From assembly GCA_028826165.1 (NCBI GenBank), contig JAPDFW010000044.1, positions 503,501 to 567,500 of the forward strand: a stretch of 64,000 nt of DNA. The letters are read 5' to 3'. Every line of letters begins with the position of its first letter. The first letter of the stretch is position 1. Below the pieces are notes generated by a model. The model saw only the letters and a program-made list of their open reading frames with translations. It had not been told where the DNA came from and ran no database searches. This document shows, piece after piece, positions 54,189 to 64,000 of the stretch. The stretch is from Anaeramoeba ignava. Taxonomy: Eukaryota; Metamonada; Anaeramoebidae. A program made the position numbers and the translations under genes.

Positions 54189-56465
54189 ATGAATTCAGAT
54201 TCAGATCAAGAAGAAATTTGGGAAAAAAAACCACGTTCATTTCAAACAAAACAATTTCAAATTCCAGAAACACAAATTAAAAAATTACCTTTTAAAGATA
54301 GAAAAGGAAATTTAATTGAAAATGAAAATGAAAATGAAAAAGAAATTAATCAAAAAATAAAAAGAAAAAAAAATTTGAAAAAATAAAAAGATGAATATGA
54401 AAATGTTTATAATGAAAATGATAATGAAAATGGAAATGAAAACGAAAATGATGAAGATGAAAATGAAAATAAAAAAAATGAAGAAATTAATGAATATAAA
54501 TTATTTCAAATTTTGAAAGAAAAAAAAGAATTAATTGCTCAAATGTCATCAATAATAACTGAAGATCCAGAAAAAAGTGTTGAATTATTAAATCAAATAT
54601 TTAAATATTGCAAAGATAAATTTTATTCAATTAGAAAATATGCAATAATTTCATTAGTAGCAATATATATAGATATTATTCCTGGTTATACAATTAGAGA
54701 ACTTTCTGAACAAGAAAAAAATCAAAAATTATCAAAAGAAGTTTTTCAATTAAGAAAATTTGAAGAGAAATTATTACAAAATTATCATAAATTTATCCAA
54801 TATTTGATTGATATTCTCAAACAAGAACAGAAAAGAATCAATAGAAAGAAAAGAAAGAAAGATTATTTTTCAAATGAAGAAACAAAAAATAATGATTATA
54901 AAATTAATGGAGAAATAATTACATCAGAAAAAGAAGAAAATCAACTTGTTTTAATTTCATTGAAATCATTGAATAGTTTATTGAAAGCAAAACCTTATTT
55001 TAATTTTAATAATGAGATTTCAAAATCATTAGTTTCTTATATTGATGATTCAAGAGAAGATATTTCAAATGAATGTTTTGGATCAATTATTGAAGTTATT
55101 AAACATGATAAATCAAGAGATATTTCACTTGTAATTATAAAAGAAATTGCCAAAATTATCAAACAAAGAAATTATAAATCAAATCCTAAATTGGTTCAAG
55201 TATTTCTTCACATTTCAATTGATCCAGATGTTATTCTTAAACAGAAAAAAATGGAAGAAGAAGAAGAACAAAGAAATCTAAGTGAAAAATTAAAGAGAAA
55301 ACTTGAAAGAAAGAAAAGCAAAATGAAACAAAGAATGACTCAAAAACAAAAACTGAAGAAAATAGAAAACGATAAAATTGAAAAAAAATTGAAAAAAACA
55401 TTAGAAAACCAAGAAAAAGAAAGATCTCAAAGATTACAAATAGAAATGCTTAATGCAATATTTATAACATATTTCAGAGTTTTAAAAAGAGCAAAACATA
55501 GTGTATTGATGCCATTTGTTTTAGAAGGATTATCGAAATTTTCTCATTTAATCAATCTCAATTTTTGGAGATATAATTTCAACATTAAAAGAAACTGTGA
55601 AATACAAGAATATCAATTTGAAAATGACTATTCATTGCATTTTTACAGCAATAGCAATAATTACAAAACAAGGAAAAGTATAATTTCAACAGATTTCAAA
55701 GATTTTTACGATAAATTATATTCAAGAATGTTTCAATCATTCATCACACATCTATTACCAATATCCAAAGATAATTATGAATATTCCAACTCAAATAATT
55801 GTCTTGTTAGATTAGAAGGATATGTTCCAAATTTATCAATTTATAATTACAACAAAGAAATCAACTTATTACTTGTTAATTGTATTGAAAAATTACTATT
55901 TGGAATGAAAGAATTATCTAATGAAAGAATTGCAGGATTTATCAAAAGATTGGCATCGTTACTTTTACATCAATACGAAGGAGTTTCTCTTGGAATTTTA
56001 ATTTTGATGAAGGATTTAATGATGCAATATCCAAAAACTCAACAATTATTAGATTCAGAAAATTTAAGTTCAGGTGTTTATGATCCAAATATTAAATCAC
56101 CAGAACATTCAAATGCTTTTTCTTCAAATCTTTGGGAATTCTGTTTACTAAAAAATCATTATAATCCTCAAATTTCTAGTTATGTTCAAACTGTTTCAAA
56201 ATATATTGATGATATTGATTCTTTAGATTCTCATACTAAATATTTTTTAGATGATAAAAAGCCAAATCAAATTATTAATTCTTCAACTTCTTTTAATTTT
56301 ATTAATTCAGAATCTGATTTTTTAGATTTTCTTCAATTAAATGAACTTCCTCAAAATTTTAAGAATAAAATGAAACATAAAAAAGTTATTCATTATCATC
56401 ATCAAAGTTATATTTCTGATTCTCCTTTTCTTAGATTAATTTTAGAAGAAGAAAATAAACAATAA
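54189..56465 (+). CDS. NOC3: NOC3-like nucleolar complex protein, with an in-frame stop
   Basis: The frame runs from ATG 54189 to TAA 56465 but contains one TAA at 54384-54386 (RKKNLKK-stop-KDEYENVYNEN). The frame is the same on both sides. The acidic head is followed by the NOC3 block: LIAQMSSIITEDPEKSVELL, FYSIRKYAIISLVAIYIDII, then PGYTIRELSEQEKNQKLSKE and VFQLRKFEEKLLQNY. After a basic coiled region (KLKRKLERKKSKMKQRM) comes the CBF/Mak21-type C-terminus (HQYEGVSLGILILMKDLMMQ, SSGVYDPNIKSPEHSNAFSS, LWEFCLLKNHYNPQI). NOC3 works with NOC2 in late nuclear pre-60S maturation and has roles at replication origins in yeast. The stop lies in an A/T-run, where two compensating indels or a sequencing error are easier to accept than loss of an essential gene. 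Confidence 0.85.
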
Positions 56466-56486
56466 ACTTTTAAATTTTTTAATTTT

Positions 56487-59400
56487 TTAATTTTTTTTTA
56501 ATAAAGGAATAATAATTTCATTATAAATTTCTTTAAATCTTTGAAATAAAGCTTCTAATTTAATTTCTCTTTGAGTTTTTAAAGTTTCATTTTGATTTTG
56601 ATTTTGATTTTGATTTTGATTTTGATTTTGATTTTGATTTTGATTTTGATTTTCATTTTGATTTTGATTTTGATTTTGATTTTGATTTTGATTTTGATTT
56701 TGATTTTGATTTTGATTTTGATTTTGATTTTGATTTTGATTTTGATTTTCATTTCAATTTTGATTTTCATTTTGAATTTTGATTTTGATTTTGATTTTGA
56801 TTTTTATTTTCATTTTGATTTTCATTTTCATTTTCATTTTCATTTTGATTTTTGATTTTGATTTTGATTTTGATTTTGATTTTGATTTTGATTTTCATTT
56901 TGATTTTGATTTTGATTTTGATTTTGATTTTGATTTTTATTTTGATTTTGATTTTGATTTTGATTTTGATTTTTGATTTTTGATTTTTGATTTTGATTTT
57001 GATTTTGATTTTGATTTTGATTTTGATTTTGATTTTGATTTTGATTTTGATTTTGATTTTGATTTTGATTTTGATTTTGATTTTGATTTTCATTTTGATT
57101 TTGATTTTGATTTTTGATTTTATTTTGATTTTGATTTTGATTTTGATTTTGATTTTTATTTTGATTTTGATTTTGATTTTGATTTTGATTTTTATTTTTA
57201 TTTTGATTTTGATTTTGATTTTGATTTTCATTTTGATTTTGATTTTGATTTTGATTTTGATTTTCATTTTGATTTTGATTTTGATTTTGATTTTGATTTT
57301 GATTTTGATTTTGATTTTGATTTTGATTTTGATTTTTGATTTTGATTTAGATTTTGATTTTGATTTTTGATTTTGATTTTGATTTTGATTTTGATTTTGA
57401 TTTTGATTTTTATTTTGATTTTGATTTTGATTTTGATTTTCATTTTTATTTTCATTTTTATTTTGATTTTGATTTTGATTTTGATTTTGATTTTGATTTT
57501 TATTTTCATCATTTTCTTTCCAATATTTCTTAAATCTTTTTAAAGAAAAATCATCTGATTTAATAAATTGAAGAATAGAAAAAGCAAAATATATAATAAC
57601 ATAATGTTCTGATAATCTTTGTTTTAACAAATGATGAAACAATAACCAATCATAAGAAATTGTCAAATAAAGAAATTCATCAACATTTAAATTTTGATGA
57701 ATAAGACCATCAGCCCAAAATGAGCATCTTAATAATCCAACAAAAAAAGGAGTTCTATCATAACCTGAAACACAATGAATCAAAATTCCATCTTTATTAT
57801 TAGGATTTGCAACAATTAATAATAACAATTTAAGATAATTTAAAGTTATATCAATAATATCCCATTTTTGATAATCTTGATAATTAATATTTTTAAGTTC
57901 TGTTGAATTTAAACGTTCAAGTAATGTTTTATCAATAGATAATTTGGCTGTATTACTTGGTGATGACCAATCAAATTTTAAATCTTTTCCACAATATTTA
58001 TTGTTATAAAATTCTGAAAATATTTCAACTCCTGGATATGGACATTCATTTATATGAAAATCTTTATATCTTTCAAAAGAATCTGCTTTTTCTGATGAAC
58101 ATACATAAACTCCATATTTTTTCTTCCGTTTTTCTACCATTAAATCCATAATATATCCTACTTTAAATGTTTTTAAAAGAGCAATATCTGCATCTCTAAC
58201 TTCTCCCATAACTCCATCTTTTTGTAAAAGAAAATTTGATGTATCTTCTTTATCTTCTTTTTTTTCATTTTGATTTTGAATTTGAATTTTTTTGATTTTC
58301 ATTTTGATTTTGATTTTCATTTTGATTTTGATTTTGATTTTGATTTTGATTTTGATTTTGATTTTGATTTTCATTTTCATTTTCATTTTCATTTTCATTT
58401 TGATTTTGATTTTGATTTTCATTTTGATTTTCATTTTCATTTTCATTTTGATTTTGATTTTGATTTTGATTTTGATTTTCATTTTGATTTTCATTTTGAT
58501 TTTCATTTTCATTTTCATTTTCATTTTCATTTTGATTTTCATTTTGATTTTGATTTTCATTTTGATTTTGATTTTCATTTTGATTTTGATTTTGATTTTG
58601 ATTTTCATTTTCATTTTCATTTCATTTTCATTTTGATTTTCATTTCATTTTGATTTTTGATTTTGATTTTGATTTTTGATTTTGATTTTGATTTTGATTT
58701 TCATTTTCATTTTCATTTTGATTTTCATTTTCATTTTCATTTTCATTTTGATTTTCATTTTCATTTTCATTTTCATTTTGATTTTCATTTTCATTTTCAT
58801 TTTGATTTTGATTTTGATTTTGATTTTCATTTTCATTTTCATTTTATTTTCATTTTCATTTTTTTTTGATTTTGATTTTCATTTTCATTTTCATTTTGAT
58901 TTTCATTTTGATTTTGATTTTCATTTTGATTTTCATTTTCATTTTGATTTTGATTTTGATTTTGATTTTGATTTTGATTTTGATTTTCATTTTGATTTTC
59001 ATTTTCATTTTGATTTTCATTTTGATTTTCATTTCAATTTCATTTTCATTTTCATTTTGATTTTCATTTTCATTTTCATTTTCATTTTCATTTTCAATTT
59101 CATTTTCATTTGATTCAATTTGAATATCAACAAAATCATCTTCTAAATCTTTCAATTTATAATTAACTTCTTGAGATTTTATTGGTTTTTGATTTGTTTG
59201 AAAAAATGATTTAAAAAAAGAAAAAGAAAAATCTGATTTATTATATCTAACTTCAAATTCTTTTGAAATTGTTGAAGATCTACAAATTGATTTTCCATTA
59301 ACTTTAAAAACTTCAATAGGAAATCTCATTCTAACTCTTGCATAACGAGCTTTATTAATTTTGTTTCTTAAATCATTAATTTTTTTTGAATTCTTATTCA

Positions 59401-59635
59401 TTTTTTCATTTTTTGATTTTTCAATTTGTTTTTTAGTTGAAAATAAAATTAATTTTAATGGATAAGATTCACATAAAATATTTTCTTGATTATCTAATAA
59501 TTCAAATGAATAATCTTTTGACCATAATTTCTCTGTTCTTTTTTGTATTTTTTTAAGATTTGGTGTAATTTTTCTGTTTATTGAACCAATATTTTGAGCA
59601 AAATATAAAAATAAATTTTTTAATTTATTTTCCAT
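56487..59635 (-). CDS. MTMR14-like phosphoinositide phosphatase
   Basis: The minus-strand start MENKLKNLFLYFAQNIGSIN at 59635 leads to ARVRMRFPIEVFKVNGKSIC and RSSTISKEFEVRYNKSDF, matching the N-terminal module of MTMR14. A very long Asn-Gln/Asn-Glu hexamer tract (58268-59110) follows, with unclear frame. The catalytic part (58260-57510) reads GEVRDADIALLKTFKVGYIM, CPYPGVEIFSEFYNNKYCGK, QKWDIIDITLNYLKLLLLIV, the CX5R active site HCVSGYDRT, and FWADGLIHQNLNVDEFLYLT. A second enormous hexamer tract (57510-56585) leads to a short C-terminus ending EIIIPLLKKN at 56487. MTMR14/Jumpy dephosphorylates PI3P and PI(3,5)P2 and restrains autophagy. The tracts show frame slips (Lys-Ile and Lys-Met readings), so continuity needs checking. 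Unlike most myotubularins, no PH-GRAM domain is seen, as expected for MTMR14. Confidence 0.78.
56585..57510 (-). repeat. 0.9-kb (GATTTT)n hexamer array in the MTMR14-like gene
   Basis: On the coding (minus) strand (AAAATC)n, read as Asn-Gln with AAAATG and AAAATA variants. Occasional 7-bp units (TTTTTGA) shift the frame, so no single frame reads Asn-Gln throughout. Confidence 0.9.
58268..59110 (-). repeat. 0.85-kb (GATTTT/CATTTT)n hexamer array in the MTMR14-like gene
   Basis: On the coding strand (AAAATC)n mixed with (AAAATG)n, for Asn-Gln/Asn-Glu pairs. It separates the N-terminal module from the phosphatase domain, with several off-register units (for example near 58620-58680 and 58845-58870). 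Confidence 0.9.
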
Positions 59636-59640
59636 TTTAA

Positions 59641-59668
59641 AAAGAAAAAAATGAAAAAAATGAAAAAA
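59641..59668 (-). promoter_or_regulatory. TTTTTCATTTTTTTCATTTT element upstream of the MTMR14-like gene
   Basis: Read on the minus strand, two CAT steps in T-runs within 10-30 bp of the ATG at 59635. It lies in the 46-bp gap after the EDRF1 stop. Confidence 0.4.
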
Positions 59669-59681
59669 TTATTTTTTAATT

Positions 59682-62600
59682 TTATTTCTTTTCTAAATTA
59701 TTTATATTTTTAATAACTTTCTCTAATTCTTTAAAGATAATTTCTGTTTTTCCTTTGTTAATAAGTGAAAATTTATAAATTTCTTTAAAAGAATCATTTA
59801 ATTTCTTAAATTTTTGTGAAGATGATAAAAAATTTATAATTTTTTGAAGGAAAGAATGTAAATATGATTCTAATTTTGAAACATTTGATTTTTGGTTAAA
59901 TTTTGAAGTAATTCTTGATTTAAAGGAAAACAACTTTGAATATCCAAAAAATTTTTAAATCCAATAATAAATTTTTTCAATTTAATATTTTCATGACAAA
60001 TTTCAGCATATTTTAAATATAATTTTGCTAAATAAATTCTAATTTCAATAAAATCATTCAAGAATTTTTGATGAGAAAAAAATTTGATTGCAATTTCAAA
60101 ATGAGAAATAATTTCATTCAATCTTTTCAAAGTAATTTTTTCCTTTTGATTTTCAACTTCCATTTCAAAAGTAATGATTCCAATTTGATAATTGGATTTA
60201 CAAATCATTTCCGAATGATTAAGAGAATTAAAAATATCTAATGATGATTTAAATATCTTCAAAATTGTATGTTTTGATCTATTAGAAGATGAATTCAATC
60301 TTGTTGCTTGAATAAATAAAGCTTTTCCCAAAAGTAAATTGACATCAAATTCAAGACTAATTTTGATTTTTCTCATTTGAAATGATTTCTTTTGCATCAA
60401 GAAAATATTTGATTGCATTTGCAAAATAGGAATCTTCAGAATTTGAGTATTCATTCTTGTAAAGTTGTCCTTCTTTGATTGCTTCTGAAAGCATCATTCT
60501 TGCAAAATTGAATTCAATCACAATGATATTCATTTTATTTCCAACAATTTTTGCTGATTTCAATGCGTTTTCATAAAATCTAATAGCCATCGTTATTCTT
60601 TCCGATTGATTATAAATTGTCGCAACTTCATTATAAATTTCAGAAAGTTTTTGGTGTATTTGTTGATATTTTTCTTGTTCTGAATTTAATCCAATATTGC
60701 TTGCTTCCAATTTAATAAGTGCATTTTTTTGACTGTTTTTGATTGAATTGAAATCATTTGCAAAAGATGTTTCCATTGTAATTGATGCACGAAGAAAAAT
60801 TCGTATTGCTATAAATAATATATCCAATTTATCTGTTGGAATTTGTGGGAAAAATGTTTTTAAAAATGGATGACAATTTTTATGAATATTTTCTATTTCT
60901 TTTGTATAACTGTTGAAAAGCTTTTTTTTATCAATAATTTTGGAAATTTCATAATAAACACTTCCAAGTTCAACAAGCAAAGATGAAAATAAACTTTCAA
61001 ATTCTTCCAATATTTTGTTATTTTTTCCTATTCCAAAATCTTCAAAGCATTTTATTGATAAATTAATCCAATGAATAATTTCAGGAATGTGTTTATGATC
61101 TTCTTTGATTGTCATTTCTGTGATTTTTTGATACATTTTAAACAAATCTTTTTGATGTTCTATGATTAATTTTTGGATATCTTGTTGATTTTCTTTAAAA
61201 TCATTAAAATGAGATTTTAAAATGTTTACTGCTTTTTGGATATTTTGAGCAGCCATTTCAAATGATTTTTTCTTATGGTTTTGGAAATCATTTTTTTGGA
61301 TATTTTCAATATTTTCAACTTTTTCAACTTTTTGAATATTTTGATTATTTTGAATATTTTGAATTTTCTTCTTTTTCCCTTTTTTTTGTTGTTGTTGTTT
61401 TTGTTGTTGTTGTTTTTGTTTTTGCTTTTGCTTTTTGTTTTTATTCTTTTTATTCTTTCTTTTTTTTAAATTGTTCTTGTTTTTTAATATTTTTTTATCC
61501 TTTGAATGTGATTCTATATTTTCAATTTGAGGTTTCTCATTTATATCTAATTTATCGTTATTAATTGGATCTTCTTTAGTTTCATGATAAAATTCATATA
61601 AATAAGCATCTCTTAAATGTTTATGAACATAAGCAGACAAAAGAGGAAAATTTTTTTCATCAATCATTTCCAAAAATTTACTTAGTAATGTTTGAGCCTT
61701 TTTAATTGATTCTTTTTCTCCTGTTTTCAAAAGATGAATACCAACTCTATGACAAAGTAATGCAACAGGGAAAAATTTTTCTGTTAAATCACCAATTTTA
61801 GAAATATCAAATAATTTTTCATCAAAATCTGTTTCAATTATTTTAAGAGTGTTTTTTGAGGCATTTTTCTTTAACAAATAAGTGCCAATATCTTTAGTTA
61901 AATTCGTTTTCAAAAACGAAAAAATTTGTCGTGAAGTTTCTTGCAAAAAACCAGTGATATTGTTGTAAAAAGAAGATTGCAAGTTGTTTTTCTTTGTTGG
62001 ATCATTATCATCCAAATCTGAATACATTGCTTGAATAATTTCCTCAGTTTTAACAAATTCGTAATTAAGAATAAACCCATTTTTATGTTTGCAAACTAAA
62101 CTTTCAGGAATATTTGATAAAACATTATTCCAATAATATTCCAAACAAGTATTAAATGAAGGTTTATCTGCTACATCCTTAAGATAAAGAGTAACAATTG
62201 GATGTGAATTGTCGAAATTGAAAAGCATCATATCACTTCCCAATGTAATGTTTAAATTATCAAATTTCCATTTGCAAATTCTTGGGAAAGTTGTTGGTAA
62301 ATTTGCTTTTGATGAAAATGATGTTTTTGTAATTGAATTTTGCATTTCTTGATTTTTATAATATTGTTGATGTTGAAGTAAATAATAACTGATCAACGAA
62401 TCCTCATCTATTGGTTTTGATAAAAAATTCTGAGGTTTTTGCGGTTGAAGATCATTTGGAGAAAGTGAATAATAAATGAATTTAGAATATCGATTTTTTT
62501 GTTTAATTTCTTTTTCTTGAAGAATATTTGATAAAATGTTATTTTTCAAATTTAATTGGCCTAAATTAAAAGAATCATTTTGCATTGAATTTGGATTAAT

Positions 62601-63759
62601 TTTTTCTCTAATCAATTGTTTTATTTCCGGAATTTGATTTTGTTTTGAAATTTGTGAGAAATGAGAAGGTAATTCTATATCATCAAGAAGAATAGTATTT
62701 CCAACTTTATTCATTAAAAACATTGAATCTTTTTTTTGGAAAGGAATTGTTAATAATCTAATCATTGTTTCATGAGTTGAAATAAAATCAGTGTCTTTAA
62801 GATCATCAGTTAAATCCAACAAATCTTTAAGATTCAATAAAGTAAGTTTTTGTGATTTAAATTCTGGGGATTGAATCTTTTATTTTTAAATTAAATAAAA
62901 ATAATTTAATTAATTTAAATTTCAAACTATAAAATTATTAATTTACTCGATAATCGTATTGAAGCCAATTTATTGGTGGTTTGTTTATGTTTGTATTTTG
63001 AGGTAATTGAATAAAATTTAAGCTTCCAAATGTATCTCTTAAAATTTTTATTGTATTTTTAATTTGATTTTTTTCGTTTATTTTTTGATTTTGTAATTTT
63101 ATATCTTCAAGGTTTGAATTATATATTTTTGCAATTTGATTTTTTGGTATTTCAATTAAGGATAATTGTTTCTTTTTCTTTTGATTTTCATTTTCATTTT
63201 CATTTTCAATTTGAAATTGATTTTGATTTTGATTTTTATTTTTATTTTTATTTTGATTTTCATTTTGATTTTGATTTTGAATTTGATTTTGAATTTGATT
63301 TAAAGTTAAAATTTCATTTTGATTTTGATTTTGATTTTGAATTTGATTTTGAATTTGATTTTGATTTTGATTTTGATTTTGATTTTGATTTTGATTTTGA
63401 TTTTGATTTTCAATTTGATTTTCAATTTGATTTTCAATTTGATTTTCAATTTGATTTTCAATTTGATTTAAAGTTAAAATTTCATTTTGATTTTGATTTT
63501 GATTTTTATTTTGATTTTGAATTTGATTTTGATTTTCATTTTCAATTTGAAATTGATTTTTATTTTTATTTTCAATTTGAAATTGATTTTCATTTTCATT
63601 TTGATTTTTATTTTCATTTTGATTTTGATTTTGATTTTGATTTTGATTTTGATTTTGGTTTTGATTTTGATCAGGTAAAAAAAGAAACCTTGAATTATCT
63701 GCTAAAATTTTATTATCAATTAAAAGTTTTGTAAAATCAAGTGTTGCAATTGTTTTCAT
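59682..63759 (-). CDS. EDRF1: EDRF1-like protein (TPR-containing)
   Basis: Exon 1 is 63759-62947 (MKTIATLDFTKLLIDNKILA, a large Asn-Gln/Ile-Glu tract, then SLNFIQLPQNTNINKPPINW). The intron is 62946-62877 (GTAAATTA...AAAAG on the minus strand), and exon 2 starts IQSPEFKSQKLTLLNLKDLL at 62876. Family motifs follow: KVGNTILLDDIELP, YSKFIYYSLSPNDLQ, FDNLNITLGSDMMLFNFDNS, CLEYYWNNVLSNIPESLVCK, FPVALLCHRVGIHLL. A Lys/Gln/Asn insert sits at about 61330-61500, then helical TPR-like repeats. The frame changes near 60375 and again near 59895 to finish at 59682 (INNLEKK). EDRF1 was named as an erythroid factor in mammals but is widely conserved; its molecular role in protists is unknown. The NT-x-N-x-PP-x-NWL block links the two exons to the same family, supporting the join. 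Confidence 0.82.
63190..63665 (-). repeat. Hexamer array in EDRF1 exon 1 with an internal higher-order duplication
   Basis: On the coding strand (AAAATC)n, (AAATTG)n and variants for Asn-Gln, Ile-Glu-Asn-Gln and Phe-Gln-Ile-Glu units. The block encoding NEILTLNQI occurs twice (about 63300-63325 and 63470-63490), so a longer segment was duplicated within the tract. Confidence 0.85.
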
Positions 63760-64000
63760 TTATTAAAAAAAAATTTATTTTTATTTTTTGAAATGAAAAA
63801 AAATGGAAAAAATGAAAAATGAAAATTATTTTTTTCTTTTTTTTTTTTAAATAAATTAAATTAAAAGTAAATTATTTCTTTCTATTCATTAAAAAAAAAT
63901 CCAAATAAATTTAATAATAAATAATAATAAAAATATAAAATAAAAATTAAATATAAAACGATTATTTAATAATTATTTAATAATTCAATATTATTTGAAT
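63760..64000 (-). other. 5' flank of the EDRF1-like gene
   Basis: A/T-rich upstream sequence. Read on the minus strand it holds several T-run/CAT steps at about 63790-63830, within 70 bp of the ATG at 63759, then A/T sequence to the window edge. No gene seen. Confidence 0.5.

Noticed and set aside
56585-59110. Long frames reading Lys-Ile, Lys-Met, Ile-Leu or Asp-Phe repeats on both strands
   Set aside because: These are out-of-frame or opposite-strand readings of (AAAATC)n/(AAAATG)n arrays, which lack stops in most frames. They are not genes.
180-59110. CRISPR-like regular repeats
   Set aside because: Arrays are direct tandem micro-, mini- and satellite repeats without unique spacers, in a eukaryotic intron-bearing context.
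1-64000. tRNA or rRNA genes
   Set aside because: No cloverleaf-like segment with GTTCRA-type T-loops or rRNA-like GC-richer blocks was seen by eye; a covariance-model scan would be needed to be sure.

Overview
This window is nuclear DNA of a very AT-rich unicellular eukaryote. Short GT...AG introns split the coding regions. Intergenic space is almost pure A/T and filled with tandem repeats. Proteins carry long Asn-Gln / Asn-Glu tracts encoded by (AAAATC)n and (AAAATG)n hexamers. BTB-TLDc proteins occur as a tandem family. This combination resembles free-living amoeboid protists, and my best guess is an Anaeramoeba-like metamonad; a dictyostelid-type amoebozoan is the main alternative. The assignment is inference from composition and gene content, not from a marker gene. 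The nuclear code looks standard (Trp is TGG), and every recognisable housekeeping gene ends in TAA.

Layout. 1-6.0 kb is a decayed region: an interrupted unidentified gene, a ~160-bp satellite, and broken Tc1/IS630-like and MULE transposases, plus an unidentified frameshifted gene (5067-6032). 6.2-13.6 kb is a ~145-bp satellite split by a 2.5-kb island (8.82-11.35 kb) holding remnants of three unrelated transposon types: Tc1-like, a tyrosine recombinase (Crypton-like) and PIF/Harbinger-like. 13.6-15.3 kb (minus) is a TMEM185-like membrane protein. 15.4-28.4 kb is a tandem cluster of BTB-BACK-TLDc genes: one solitary TLDc tail and five gene copies in mixed states of repair, of which one is fully intact with an intron (23644-25790).

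From 28.5 kb onward the content is conserved eukaryotic genes: an FKBP15/WAFL-like protein, a TOM1/GGA-like VHS-GAT endosomal adaptor with a clathrin box, Ro60 (minus), a WW-WW-MyTH4-RhoGAP protein (ARHGAP39/Vilse architecture, six exons, intact), a SIN3 corepressor, a protein disulfide isomerase, NOC3 (ribosome biogenesis), an MTMR14-like phosphoinositide phosphatase (minus) and an EDRF1 homologue (minus). They are separated by private minisatellites of 0.7-3.4 kb. Several bear on endosome/phosphoinositide/actin biology (TOM1-like, FKBP15-like, MTMR14-like, ARHGAP39-like), but nothing indicates operon-like linkage.

Main points of interest: the last ~300 bp of the TLDc genes look homogenised across otherwise diverged paralogues, with a free-standing copy of that cassette at the edge of the cluster. 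Exonic and intronic hexamer repeats differ by the one base that decides between Gln and stop. A TTTTTCATTTTT-like element lies upstream of essentially every gene start. Many genes carry single-base frameshifts in A-runs, so consensus error and real decay must be separated before anything is called a pseudogene.
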